Below are positions 57,401 through 64,000 of a stretch of DNA of 64,000 nt, piece after piece. Numbering within the stretch: the first letter of the stretch is position 1; each line of letters starts with the position of its first letter. The stretch lies in the NCBI GenBank assembly GCA_001770955.1, contig MESL01000034.1, positions 46,343 to 110,342 on the forward strand, in the 5' to 3' direction. The notes beneath the pieces were generated by a model. The model made no database searches. It had not been told where the DNA came from and worked only from the letters and a program-made list of their open reading frames with translations. The position numbers and the translations under genes were made by a program. The DNA is from Burkholderiales bacterium RIFCSPLOWO2_12_FULL_65_40. GTDB taxonomy: Bacteria > Pseudomonadota > Gammaproteobacteria > Burkholderiales > Burkholderiaceae_C.

Positions 57401-57459
57401 CGCCCGAGATGTTTGGTGAGGCGCCCAATGCGCGGGTGAAGGTGGAGGCAACGAAGTAG
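51499..57459 (+). CDS. Bacterial alpha-2-macroglobulin (YfhM-like, thioester type)
   Basis: Periplasmic protease-trapping protein. A GTG start with GGAGG upstream gives 1986 residues, longer than E. coli YfhM (1653). A Sec signal ends WGAQA; there is no lipobox, so unlike YfhM it should be soluble. Many MG-type beta domains follow, with an alpha-2-macroglobulin core segment LLLWEPAIQLDAKGQAKVTV near residue 1275. The thioester motif CLEQ is intact at 1493-1496, in the alpha-alpha toroid. The C-terminal region includes DMTWVAITDPIPAGSTIL. Residues about 103-121 are encoded by a repeat-like AT-rich stretch. pbpC follows, the association typical of this family. Confidence 0.95.
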   Translation: MNAQKWLLAASLSLVAWGAQALQITSLSPQGEVARVRQVVAKFDSAAVQFGDPKAPAPLSLSCSDAQASKGAGRWTSEREWVFDFENDLPPGVRCTVVIQPQFKSASGALLTGAKSYQFNSGGPFIQSLRPGQYEPIDEEQFFVLQLNGPATVASVQQHAWCVAEGVGERIPVRLIEGKERAELLKAQGLEKRAEREPLSIVTLACNRRLTPSAKVQLVWGKGVATPSGVVGTVERRYTYQVRAPFSAEFTCERENAQAACLPIRPMQLSFNAPVPRKLAAAIRLKGPQESVAPRFDGDGAAAQPDALVSSVQFAAPLTENTSFQVELPKGFKDAAGRDLVNADSFPLKVATGGMPPLAKFAAAPFGIVERFAEGKEAPALLPVTLRNVEADLRVQGLQAGSGGVPAGKVSTLRPQEDAEIIAWFRKLQQYDSTQVERSKARRDVKGPLPKVIDSDKEYVQSRMLSLLGGQSGVRTLDLPRPASADPRPFEVVGIPLGAGFHVVEIASPLLGASLLDARHGAARTMFVRTSALVTNLGVHFKLGRENALAWVTTLDRGLPVPGARVRVSDCHGRELATGTTDAQGVARIEGLSSDPPLCNGPDEGGNAYFVSARHQGPDGVQDMAFTWSDWQRGIEPWRFNVPTSNDPRPDERAHTIFDRTLLRAGETVSMKHLLRSETRGGFGVPEAAPDTLAITHLGSGQQFTQPLAWRKTATGGRSAHSSFAVPPAAKLGVYEVELRSSRSDGRSLGSGQFRVEEFRLPVLEGRVGPADKAPLVNVRSVPVGVQVNYVAGGAAAQLPVRVSALVRGRYLHFDDYDTFSFGPPRVRLPASGAGEEEEAARQDARVVADKLPLTLDRNGAGRVTLEEVPRAGTVQDLVVEATYADPNGEVQTLRSTTPLWPAAVLAGIKTEGWVSARQKIRFQALALTPDGKPALDVPLQVQAIARITTSSRKRMVGGFYSYDNQTETKDLGTVCTGKSDARGLLLCEAKLDEPGEVELVVTARDKNGNTFDAAASVWVTRQGELWFGGENHDRIDLLPEKKSYQPGETARLQVRMPFRFATALVAVEREGIIDTQVVQLNGQDPTVSLKIQEGWGPNVYVSVLALRGRLREVPWYSFFTWGFKAPREWWSAFWYEGKEYVAPTALVDLSKPAFRLGVAELKVGTRAHQIDVKVVADKESYPVRGKAQVTITATLPDGKPAAHAEVALAAVDQALLELMPNRSWNLLDAMLQRRSWGVQTSTAQMEIIGRRHFGRKAVPAGGGGGRSPTRELLDTLLLWEPAIQLDAKGQAKVTVPLNDALTTFKVVAVADAATGLFGTGSTSIRATQDLQIISGLPPLVREDDQYRAQLTLRNTTQAAMKVEVAPRATLLDLKPQTVELPAGEAREVAWNVTAPAQLAQTRAEAILWEIEARDQLSGARDALKARQRIIPAVPLTVQQATLVQVDGSFSLPVNPPADALPGRGGLKLALQPKLAEGLPGVRDWWARYPFACLEQKTSKAVGLRDARLWQTVVAQLPTYLDGDGLANYFPPRDGESNRGSDTLTAYLLAATHEAAALNPAFALPDEARAAMERGLTAFVEGRIERSFWSPRKDLDMRKLAAIEALSRYGKAQGRMLASITVAPNQWPTHSVINWLSILKRVQDVPQREQRLQEAQQILKARLSYQGTKLIFSTEQDDYWWWLMQNGDVNTARLMLATLDDPAWKDDMGRLANGFISRQQGGAWHTTTANLWGGLALEKFSAKFEATPVSGMTRASMGGHSASVDWSKVERIKTQDASGAAHQTTWFGAPAAPGMLRGNGMFLPWGAGQDSLSVAHQGPGKPWLTVQSVAAIQLKAPFSAGYRIAKTVTPVEQANKALPPGQYTRGDVLRVTLEVTSQADMTWVAITDPIPAGSTILGSGLGRDSEIATQGEKRSGAGWPAFEERSFEAFRSYYEYLPKGTVTMEYTVRLNNVGDFALPPSRAEAMYAPEMFGEAPNARVKVEATK
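51802..51861. repeat. Family-1-like copy inside the alpha-2-macroglobulin gene
   Basis: CAATTCAAATCGGCCTCTGG, CGCCCTTTTGACGGGCGCCA, AAAGCTATCAATTCAATAGC resemble the reverse orientation of family 1. It is in frame (residues FKSASGALLTGAKSYQFNS) and AT-rich against its surroundings. The protein segment also fits the expected domain end (before GGP), so it could be a converted rather than inserted stretch. Confidence 0.55.
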
Positions 57460-57473
57460 TGCGAAGTCACATG

Positions 57474-57543
57474 ATTGCTTCTGTATTGATAGCTTTTAGC
57501 GCTCGTCCATAAAGCGTTTGCGGCAGTTTTTGCTTGAAATTTT
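57474..57543. repeat. Family-1 repeat before the small membrane protein gene
   Basis: TTGCTTCTGTATTGATAGCT, TTTAGCGCTCGTCCATAAAG, CGTTTGCGGCAGTTTTTGCT, TGAAATTTT. The right end runs to the base before the ATG of the next gene, so the copy forms its leader. Confidence 0.85.
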
Positions 57544-57885
57544 ATGGCGCCTGAACACAAGCTGCATTGGGTGAAACTGGCACACACCGTGATCTGGGCC
57601 TTCTTTGCGGGCTGCGTGGTGGGCATTCCGGTCTTTGTCGTGCTGGGGCGGCTGGAGGTGGCGGCGGTGCTCATTGCTGTGGTGCTGGGCGAGGTGCTGG
57701 TGCTGGCGTTCAATGGCATGCGCTGCCCACTGACCGATGTGGCGGGGCGCTACACCACTGAGCGTCAGGCCAATTTCGACATCTACCTGCCGCTCTGGCT
57801 GGCGCGGCACAACCAGCGTATCTTCGGCATGCTGTATGCGGCGGGCGTGGCGTACACGGCGGCGGCATGGTGGGCGGGCCGGTGA
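57544..57885 (+). CDS. Small integral membrane protein between alpha-2-macroglobulin and pbpC
   Basis: This 113-residue protein has three predicted transmembrane helices (about residues 12-34, 38-58 and 92-110). A conserved-looking cytoplasmic or periplasmic loop reads MRCPLTDVAGRYTTERQANF, then DIYLPLWLARHNQ. I do not recognise a named family. The ATG is directly preceded by a repeat and has no Shine-Dalgarno. Its 3' end overlaps the pbpC start, suggesting coupling. A role in the macroglobulin/PBP1C unit is possible, but only from position. Confidence 0.75.
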   Translation: MAPEHKLHWVKLAHTVIWAFFAGCVVGIPVFVVLGRLEVAAVLIAVVLGEVLVLAFNGMRCPLTDVAGRYTTERQANFDIYLPLWLARHNQRIFGMLYAAGVAYTAAAWWAGR

Positions 57886-60152
57886 GGCGGCTGCGCGTGC
57901 GCGTGGCCGCCATGGCCCTGTGGGCGTGCGCGCTGCCCGCGTGGGCCCTGCCCACGTTCGACGAAGTGCGGCGCGACTTCCAGCCCTCCGACACCCTGAT
58001 CCTCTCGCGCGAGGGCGAGGTGCTGCAGCGCCTGCGGCAGGACGCCAGCGTGCGGCGCGGCCAGTGGGTGCCGCTGGCGGACGTGTCGCCCGCGCTGCGC
58101 CAGGCCCTGGTGCTGAGCGAGGACAAGCGTTTCTTCGAGCACAGCGGCGTGGACTGGCGCGCGGTGTCGGCTGCCGCCTGGGGCAACCTGTGGAACCAGC
58201 GCACGCGCGGCGCCAGCACCATCACCATGCAGCTGGCGGGCCTGCTCGATGGGGACTGGCGCCAGGGCCCCGGCGGGCGCAGTGTGGCGCAAAAACTCGG
58301 CCAGACCGTGGCCGCGCAGGTGCTGGAGCGGCGCTGGCGCAAGGACCAGATCCTGGAGGCCTACCTCAACCTCGTGCCGTTTCGCGGCGAGCTGGTGGGC
58401 ATCGACGCGCTCAGCCGCACGCTGTTTGGCAAGGCCGCGCACGGCATGGATGACCGCGAAGCCGCCGTGGCCGCCGCTTTGGTGCGCGCGCCCAACGCGC
58501 GGCCCGCGCGGGTCGCGCAGCGGGCCTGCGGCGTGCTGCGCGACATACAGCGCCAGCCGGGTGCAGCGCGGGTGGATTGCGATGCGCTCGACCTGTTCAC
58601 CGAGGCCGCGCTGCAGCGCCGTGGCTGGCCGGCCAGCGAGGGCATTGCGCCGCATTTCGCGCGGCGGGCGCTGGCGCAGGGGCAGGCACAGCCCGGCACG
58701 CGGGCGCCGGGCCGCGTCACCACCACCCTCAGCGCGCCGCTGCAGCGCTGGGCCGTGCAGGCGCTCACGCAGCACCTGCGCGAGCTGAGCGGGCGCCATG
58801 TCGAGGACGGCGCCCTTGTCGTGCTCGACAACGCCACGGGCGAGGCGCTGGCCTGGGTGGGGTCGTCCGGCGCCTTGAGCGATGCCGCCGAGGTCGATGG
58901 CGTGCTGGCCTGGCGCCAGCCGGGCTCCACGCTCAAGCCTTTTCTGTATGCGCAGGCAATTGAGCAGAGGCGGCTCACGGCCGCCTCGCTGGTCGAGGAC
59001 TCGCCCGCGCACATCGCCACGGCGGGCGGGCTGTACATTCCGCAGAACTACGACCGCCAGTTCAAGGGCTGGGTGTCGGTGCGCACGGCGCTGGCCGCTT
59101 CGCTCAACGTGCCGGCGGTGCGCGCGCTGGTCATGGTGTCGCCCGATGCATTCTTCCGCCAGCTCGTGGCCGTGGGCCTGCCGCTGCGCGAGAGCGGCGG
59201 CTACTACGGCTACAGCCTGGCGCTGGGCAGCAGCGAGGTGCAACTGCTGCACCTGACCAACGCCTTTCGCACGCTGGCCAATGGCGGGCGCTACAGTGCC
59301 GTGGCGCCGCCCGTACGGCCGCCACGTGCAGCCGTGCCGGTGTTCACGCGCGCGCTCCATGAGGGTGCGGCCTTCATCGTGGGCGACATCCTTGCCGACG
59401 GCAATGCGCGCGCGCGCACCTTCGGCACGGACAGCGTGCTCGCCACGCGCTTCTGGAGCGCCGTGAAAACCGGCACCAGCAAGGACATGCGCGACAACTG
59501 GGCCGTGGGCTGGTCGCAGCGCTACACCGTGGGCGTATGGGTGGGCAACGCCAGTGGCGCCGCCATGCACGACGTCAGCGGCACCAGCGGCGCGGCTCCG
59601 GTGTGGGCCGACCTGATGGCGCACCTGCACGCGCGTGTCCCCAGCCGCGCCCCGGCGCCGCCGCGCGGTGTGGTGCGCGCGCCGGTGCGCTTCGGTCCTG
59701 GGCCGGGGGGCGGCGCAGCGCTGGAAGCGGCCCGCACCGAATGGTTTCTGCCTGGCACGCAGCAAGCGTATTTTGCTATTGATTCAGTAGCTGCTGACGC
59801 TTATGAAATGGGCGCTGTACGCCAAAAAGACTTGAAATCCCGGGGCCGGGCACGTTCCGACGATGCCGTACAGCCAGCCGGTGTGCGCATCGCGACGCCG
59901 GTGTCGGGCACCATCGTCGCGCTCGATCCGGACATTCCGCCCACGCGCCAGCGCCTGCAGTTTGCTGCCACGGCCCATCCGCCCGGGATGGCGCTGCGCT
60001 GGCGCCTGGATGGCAAATCCGTGGCGCGGGGTGCGAACTGGGCCTGGCTGCCCTGGCCTGGGCGCCATGTGGTGCAGCTGACCGATGCGCGCGGCACGGT
60101 GCTCGACGAGGTGCGCATCGAGGTGCGCGGCGCGGGGGTGGCGGGGCGCTAG
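57867..60152 (+). CDS. pbpC: Penicillin-binding protein 1C
   Basis: Bifunctional peptidoglycan synthase of the PbpC group. The 761-residue product has an N-terminal signal/anchor and a transglycosylase domain with VLSEDKRFFEHSGVD near residue 82 and GASTITMQLA near 114. A transpeptidase follows with SxxK in QPGSTLKPF near 352, SLN near 412 and KTGTS near 535. A C-terminal BiPBP_C domain (ALDPDIPPTRQRL) closes the chain. A family-1 repeat encodes residues about 635-658, between the transpeptidase and C-terminal domains. A GTG at 57882, which overlaps the upstream stop as GTGA, is an alternative start. PBP1C and alpha-2-macroglobulin are classic partners. Confidence 0.95.
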   Translation: MVGGPVRRLRVRVAAMALWACALPAWALPTFDEVRRDFQPSDTLILSREGEVLQRLRQDASVRRGQWVPLADVSPALRQALVLSEDKRFFEHSGVDWRAVSAAAWGNLWNQRTRGASTITMQLAGLLDGDWRQGPGGRSVAQKLGQTVAAQVLERRWRKDQILEAYLNLVPFRGELVGIDALSRTLFGKAAHGMDDREAAVAAALVRAPNARPARVAQRACGVLRDIQRQPGAARVDCDALDLFTEAALQRRGWPASEGIAPHFARRALAQGQAQPGTRAPGRVTTTLSAPLQRWAVQALTQHLRELSGRHVEDGALVVLDNATGEALAWVGSSGALSDAAEVDGVLAWRQPGSTLKPFLYAQAIEQRRLTAASLVEDSPAHIATAGGLYIPQNYDRQFKGWVSVRTALAASLNVPAVRALVMVSPDAFFRQLVAVGLPLRESGGYYGYSLALGSSEVQLLHLTNAFRTLANGGRYSAVAPPVRPPRAAVPVFTRALHEGAAFIVGDILADGNARARTFGTDSVLATRFWSAVKTGTSKDMRDNWAVGWSQRYTVGVWVGNASGAAMHDVSGTSGAAPVWADLMAHLHARVPSRAPAPPRGVVRAPVRFGPGPGGGAALEAARTEWFLPGTQQAYFAIDSVAADAYEMGAVRQKDLKSRGRARSDDAVQPAGVRIATPVSGTIVALDPDIPPTRQRLQFAATAHPPGMALRWRLDGKSVARGANWAWLPWPGRHVVQLTDARGTVLDEVRIEVRGAGVAGR
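59770..59840. repeat. Family-1 repeat in frame inside pbpC
   Basis: TTTTGCTATTGATTCAGTAG, CTGCTGACGCTTATGAAATG, GGCGCTGTACGCCAAAAAGA, CTTGAAATCC. It is AT-rich in a very GC-rich gene and encodes an interdomain linker (AYFAIDSVAADAYEMGAVRQ and on). Confidence 0.82.
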
Positions 60153-60232
60153 CGGGGGGGTATGTACCTGCTTTCCGGTAGTCGAAACGGGTGCTTACAC
60201 CTACAATCTGACCGTTGCACCCTGCGAACCCG

Positions 60233-62527
60233 ATGCGCCATTTTTTCTCCCAACGCCTGATCTGGCTGGCCCTTCTGCTGAGCATGGGCATTGGTGCCAT
60301 GGTGGCGCGCACGCTCTGGACCATGCGCACCGACGAGTGGGATTTCGCAGCGCGCACCAACGCCAATCTGGTGACCGCACTGGAGCAATCCATCGGCTGG
60401 ACATTGCGCGCAATGGACCAGTCCTTGCAGCATGTGGCAGACAAACTGGAACGCCCTGGGGTCATGGCGCAACCGGACGAACTGCGCCACCAAATACTGT
60501 TTGACCGACCGCTGCGGGTTGCGGGCCTGCTGGATATCTATGTCATCGACAGCCGGGGCGACATCATCATGGACTCGGGCGCATCCCCGCCCCGCAAGGC
60601 CAATTACGCCGACCGCGATTACTTTCAGGCATTGATGGCCGGTACGCAGAAGGGCTTTGTCATCGGGCGACCGGTGCTGGGCCGGGTCACGCAAACCTGG
60701 ATGCTGCCGGTGGCGCGGGCCTACCGGAATGCTGACGGGAAGGTGGCCGGGGTGGTCGTCAGCTCGATCCGCCTGGACTATTTCAACGAGCTCTTCAAAG
60801 CCCTGAACCTGGGCCCCGGCAGCGGCGTCAATCTCCTTCTCGACAGCGGTGTCATCGTGAGCCGTTACCCGTATGGCGACGACGATGTGGGCAAATCCCT
60901 GGCGGGCACGGAGAACATGCGCCGTATCCAGGCCGAGCGTATGGGCAGTTTTGTGGGTGTGGCCACCCTGGACAAGGTGGAGCGTTTCTACACGTTCCGG
61001 CATGTAGGGCCGTACCCCATGGTGGTCAATGTCGCGCAATCCACCCAGGCCATGCTGGCCCACTGGCGGGTGACAGCTCTGCAGTTGATCGTCTTTGCCC
61101 TGGTGCTCATGGCCAGTTGCGTGGGGCTGGCCATGCTGTTCACGCGCGAACTGGCGCAGCGCCAGCAGGTGGCCAGCCGGCTGCAGCAGGCCGAGCACTA
61201 TCTGCGCACCATCCTCGACAACCTGCCCTCCACCATCAGCTACTGGGACAAGGCCCAGCGCAACCGCTTCATCAACAAGACCAGCAGCGAGCTGTATGGC
61301 CGCACACCCGAGGAACTGCAGGGCCTGAGCGCGGCCGAGGTGCTGGGCCCGGACGACTACGCCGTGGTGCAGCCCTACATTCAGCAGACGCTGCAGGGCC
61401 ACCCCCAGTTATTCGAGCGCACCATCACCGATGCGTCGGGCGAGGTGCGGCACACGCACATCTCTTACACCCCCGACCGTGAGGGCGATGGCGGGCCGGT
61501 GCGCGGCATGTTCGTGCAGATGACCGACATCACCGAGCGCAAGCGCATGGAGGACGAGCTGTTCCGCGAGAAGGAACGCATGCGCCTGACGCTCCAGTCC
61601 ATTGGCGACGCCGTGATCTGTACCGACGCCGAGGGTCGCGTCACCTACATCAACCCCGTGGCCCAGCGCATGACCGGCTGGCAGGCCTTTGATGCCGCGG
61701 GCCACGATGTGGACGAGGTGGCGCCGCTTTACCTGCCCAATGGCGCCCAGACCCAGCCCAGCCCCCTGCGCCAGGCGCTCAAGACACAGAACCCCTGCGG
61801 CCCCACGCGCGGCGTGGTGCTGCGCCGCAAGGACGGGCAGCGCTTCGAGGTGGAAGAATCGGCCAGCCCCATCATCGACCGGCACCACCACCTCACCGGC
61901 GCCGTGATGGTGCTGCACGACGTGACGGAAACCATGGCCATGGCCGAGCGCATGGCGCACCTGGCGCAATACGACCCGCTCACCGATCTGCCCAATCGCG
62001 TGCTGCTGCAAGACCGTGCACAGCACGCCCTGGCCCAGGCGCGGCGCGATGGCAAGAGTCTCGCGGTGATGTACCTCGACCTCGACGGTTTCAAGCAGGT
62101 CAACGACACCCTGGGCCACGATGTGGGCGATGAATTGCTGGTGCAGTTTGCCCGCCGCCTGGCAGCGGCCATGCGCGAGTCCGACACCGTCTGCCGCCAG
62201 GGGGGCGATGAATTCGTCGTGCTGCTGCCCGGCCTGGCCAGCGCGCAGCAGGCTTGCGTGGTGGCCCACAAGGTGCTGGCGGTGTGCAGCGAGCCCTTTG
62301 CGCTGCAGGGCCAGGCGCTGCGCGTGGGCCTGAGCGCCGGCATGGCGCTGTTTCCGCAGCACGGCGCCAGCTACGATGAACTGGCCCGCAACGCCGATGC
62401 CGCGATGTATGCCGCCAAGCGCTCGGGCCGCATGCAGGTGCGCCGCTACGCCGGCCCGGGGGTGGAGCCCGAGATCGTGGCGCCTCGGGAGCCGCAGGAC
62501 TGCCCGGACGATCCTGTGGCGGCGTGA
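60233..62527 (+). CDS. Membrane sensor diguanylate cyclase (dCache-PAS-PAS-GGDEF)
   Basis: Makes the second messenger cyclic di-GMP. The ATG at 60233 gives 764 residues; a TTG at 60215 is the alternative, and neither has a clear Shine-Dalgarno. TM1 (about 8-28) and TM2 (about 285-305) flank a periplasmic dCache-type sensor with YADRDYFQALMAG near 130. Two PAS domains (about 325-450 and 460-575, each closing in a PAC-like DITERKRM or DVTETM) precede GGDEF. The active site GGDEF is intact near residue 668, and an RESD inhibitory site lies five residues before it. There is no EAL domain. Confidence 0.93.
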   Translation: MRHFFSQRLIWLALLLSMGIGAMVARTLWTMRTDEWDFAARTNANLVTALEQSIGWTLRAMDQSLQHVADKLERPGVMAQPDELRHQILFDRPLRVAGLLDIYVIDSRGDIIMDSGASPPRKANYADRDYFQALMAGTQKGFVIGRPVLGRVTQTWMLPVARAYRNADGKVAGVVVSSIRLDYFNELFKALNLGPGSGVNLLLDSGVIVSRYPYGDDDVGKSLAGTENMRRIQAERMGSFVGVATLDKVERFYTFRHVGPYPMVVNVAQSTQAMLAHWRVTALQLIVFALVLMASCVGLAMLFTRELAQRQQVASRLQQAEHYLRTILDNLPSTISYWDKAQRNRFINKTSSELYGRTPEELQGLSAAEVLGPDDYAVVQPYIQQTLQGHPQLFERTITDASGEVRHTHISYTPDREGDGGPVRGMFVQMTDITERKRMEDELFREKERMRLTLQSIGDAVICTDAEGRVTYINPVAQRMTGWQAFDAAGHDVDEVAPLYLPNGAQTQPSPLRQALKTQNPCGPTRGVVLRRKDGQRFEVEESASPIIDRHHHLTGAVMVLHDVTETMAMAERMAHLAQYDPLTDLPNRVLLQDRAQHALAQARRDGKSLAVMYLDLDGFKQVNDTLGHDVGDELLVQFARRLAAAMRESDTVCRQGGDEFVVLLPGLASAQQACVVAHKVLAVCSEPFALQGQALRVGLSAGMALFPQHGASYDELARNADAAMYAAKRSGRMQVRRYAGPGVEPEIVAPREPQDCPDDPVAA

Positions 62528-62590
62528 TCGCTATTGAAAAGATAGCTGCAAGCGCTTTCTGGTAAAGCGATTGAGTGTTTTTTGATGCAA
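62527..62590. repeat. Family-1 repeat after the diguanylate cyclase gene
   Basis: TCGCTATTGAAAAGATAGCT, GCAAGCGCTTTCTGGTAAAG, CGATTGAGTGTTTTTTGATG. It begins at the cyclase stop codon. The T run after the AAGCGCTT / AAAGCG dyad suggests termination. Confidence 0.85.
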
Positions 62591-62713
62591 AGATCGGGCG
62601 AATCGAGCCCGGAGCATCAAATTTGTTGCATGCCGGCACAAATAATTTTGATGGCCGCGCCCGCCGGGGCTGACTACCATGCGGACAGAACACCCCCATT
62701 CAAGGAGACCCGC

Positions 62714-63877
62714 GTGCCCGACCTGTCCACCATCACCTGCATCGAAGACCTGCGCCGCATCGCCAAGCGCCGTGTGCCGCGCATGTTCTACGACTACTGC
62801 GACTCGGGCTCGTGGACGGAGGGCACCTACCGCTCCAACGAGGAAGACTTCCGCAAGATCCTGCTGCGCCAGCGCGTGGCCGTGAACATGACCGGGCGCA
62901 CCACGCGCACCACCATGGTGGGGCAGGATGTGGCCATGCCCGTGGCGCTGGCGCCCACGGGCCTGACCGGCATGCAGCACGCCGACGGCGAAATTCTCGC
63001 GGCCCGCGCGGCAAAGGCCTTCGGCGTGCCCTTCACGCTCTCGACCATGAGCATCTGCTCCATCGAGGACGTGGCCGAGCACGCAGGCCCGGGCTTCTGG
63101 TTCCAGCTCTATGTGATGCGCGACCGCGACTACATCGAGCGCCTGATCGACCGCGCCAAGGCCGCCGGCTGCTCGGCCCTGCAGCTCACGCTGGACCTGC
63201 AGATCCTGGGCCAGCGCCACAAGGACATCAAGAACGGCCTCTCGTCGCCCCCGAAGCCCACGCTGGCCAACCTCATCAACCTGGCCACCAAGCCGCACTG
63301 GTGCTTAGGCATGCTGGGCACCAAGCGCCGCAGCTTCGGCAACATCGTCGGCCATGCCAAGGGCGTGGGCGACATGTCCTCGCTCTCGTCCTGGACGGTC
63401 GAGCAGTTTGACCCCGAGTTGAACTGGGGTGACGTGGAATGGATCAAGAAGCGCTGGGGCGGCAAGCTCATCCTCAAGGGCATCATGGAAGCCGAAGATG
63501 CGCGCCTGGCCGTGGAGAGCGGCGCCGACGCGCTCATCGTCAGCAACCATGGTGGCCGCCAGCTCGACGGCGCGCCCTCGTCCATCGCCGCGCTGCCCGC
63601 CATCGTGCAGGCCGTGGGCAAGGACATCGAGGTCTGGATGGACGGCGGCATCCGCAGTGGGCAGGACGTGCTCAAGGCCCGCGCCCTGGGCGCGCGGGGC
63701 ACGCTGATCGGGCGCAGCTTCCTCTACGGCCTGGGCGCGCATGGCGAGCTGGGCGTGACGCGTGTGCTGGAGATCATCCGCAAGGAGCTGGACCTCACCA
63801 TGGCCTTCTGCGGCCGCACCGACATCAACACGGTGGACACTTCCATCCTGCTGCCCGGCACCTACCCCACGGCTTGA
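62714..63877 (+). CDS. lldD: FMN-dependent alpha-hydroxy-acid dehydrogenase, LldD-like
   Basis: Oxidises L-lactate or a similar 2-hydroxy acid, passing electrons to the respiratory chain. A GTG start with AAGGAG 7 bases upstream gives 387 residues (E. coli LldD is 396). Key segments: RRVPRMFYDYCDSGSWTEGT near residue 19, ALAPTGLTGMQHADGE near residue 77, FWFQLYVMRDRDY near 124, and the catalytic-His/FMN motif SNHGGRQLDGAPSS near residue 277 with VWMDGGIRSGQDVLKA near 309. No lactate permease or regulator is adjacent, so lactate specificity is inferred from overall likeness. Confidence 0.9.
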   Translation: MPDLSTITCIEDLRRIAKRRVPRMFYDYCDSGSWTEGTYRSNEEDFRKILLRQRVAVNMTGRTTRTTMVGQDVAMPVALAPTGLTGMQHADGEILAARAAKAFGVPFTLSTMSICSIEDVAEHAGPGFWFQLYVMRDRDYIERLIDRAKAAGCSALQLTLDLQILGQRHKDIKNGLSSPPKPTLANLINLATKPHWCLGMLGTKRRSFGNIVGHAKGVGDMSSLSSWTVEQFDPELNWGDVEWIKKRWGGKLILKGIMEAEDARLAVESGADALIVSNHGGRQLDGAPSSIAALPAIVQAVGKDIEVWMDGGIRSGQDVLKARALGARGTLIGRSFLYGLGAHGELGVTRVLEIIRKELDLTMAFCGRTDINTVDTSILLPGTYPTA

Positions 63878-64000
63878 AATGACAACCCCCTGAGTGGCTT
63901 TGCCACTTCCCCCTTGTATCTTTGCTCCTGAGGTTCGGACCGATCTGCGCAGCCCGATTCCCCCTGGGGCCAATCCTTAGCCCGTGCAGAAGCATGGGGC
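63878..64000. repeat. Divergent family-2 repeat at the window end
   Basis: ACAACCCCCTGAGTGGCTTT, GCCACTTCCCCCTTGTATCT then, further on, GATTCCCCCTGGGGCCAATC. It keeps the CCCCTGAG-GGCTTTGCC-CTTCCCCC pattern of family 2 but is diverged and cut by the window edge. Confidence 0.55.

Overview
The window is a GC-rich bacterial chromosome segment that reads as Comamonadaceae (Betaproteobacteria, Acidovorax-like). The assignment rests on an Omp32-like general porin, the ftsA-ftsZ-lpxC order, a cphA/cphA-prime cyanophycin locus with its ABC exporter and DUF1854 partner, argH divergent from an algZ/algR-type pair, and three families of short intergenic repeats of a kind I associate with this family. 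The genus is inference. I found no tRNA, rRNA, insertion sequence, prophage or CRISPR array.

Layout. 1-3.8 kb is the end of the division and cell-wall cluster: partial ftsA, ftsZ, lpxC, and a 58-residue membrane protein. 3.9-6.0 kb holds a TPP riboswitch and thiC. 6.2-11 kb holds a chemoreceptor, then on the minus strand ilvA, cobS and cobC, with a 29-bp tandem duplication at the cobS/cobC junction. 11.2-13.8 kb holds an OsmC-like protein, coq7 and the porin with a strong terminator. 14-21 kb is a complete peptide-type ABC importer with an M20 amidohydrolase between its two permeases. 21-28.6 kb holds a lipoprotein 5'-nucleotidase, a PEBP-family protein, an RpiR/HexR-type regulator divergent from transaldolase, a FabH-like synthase and glucose-6-phosphate isomerase.

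28.6-40.3 kb holds a SPOR protein with an eight-copy 9-bp repeat, a small exported protein, a FrnE-like thioredoxin-fold protein, and the cyanophycin module: creA, cphA, cphA-prime and, divergently, an ABC exporter and a DUF1854 protein. 40.5-46.9 kb holds an EF-hand protein, a cytosolic 5'-nucleotidase, an isolated gspF, an LLM-class oxidoreductase, a zinc-binding CZB protein and the AlgZ/AlgR-type pair. 46.9-51.3 kb holds argH, a ferritin-like protein and katE. 51.5-60.2 kb is an alpha-2-macroglobulin / small membrane protein / pbpC unit. 60.2 kb to the end holds a PAS-GGDEF diguanylate cyclase and an lldD-type dehydrogenase.

The most unusual signal is the repeat population. Family 1 (about 60-70 bp, core AGCTGCTAGCGCTTG ... 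AAGCGCT) has eight intergenic sites, two of them inverted pairs. Three further copies lie in frame inside cobS, the alpha-2-macroglobulin gene and pbpC. Family 2 (CCCCTGAGCCGCTTCGCGTC ...) has four sites, and family 3 is one 110-bp palindrome. Repeats occupy six of the eight convergent gene junctions and none of the eight divergent ones. Several supply stop codons, leaders or the bases just before start codons of neighbouring genes.
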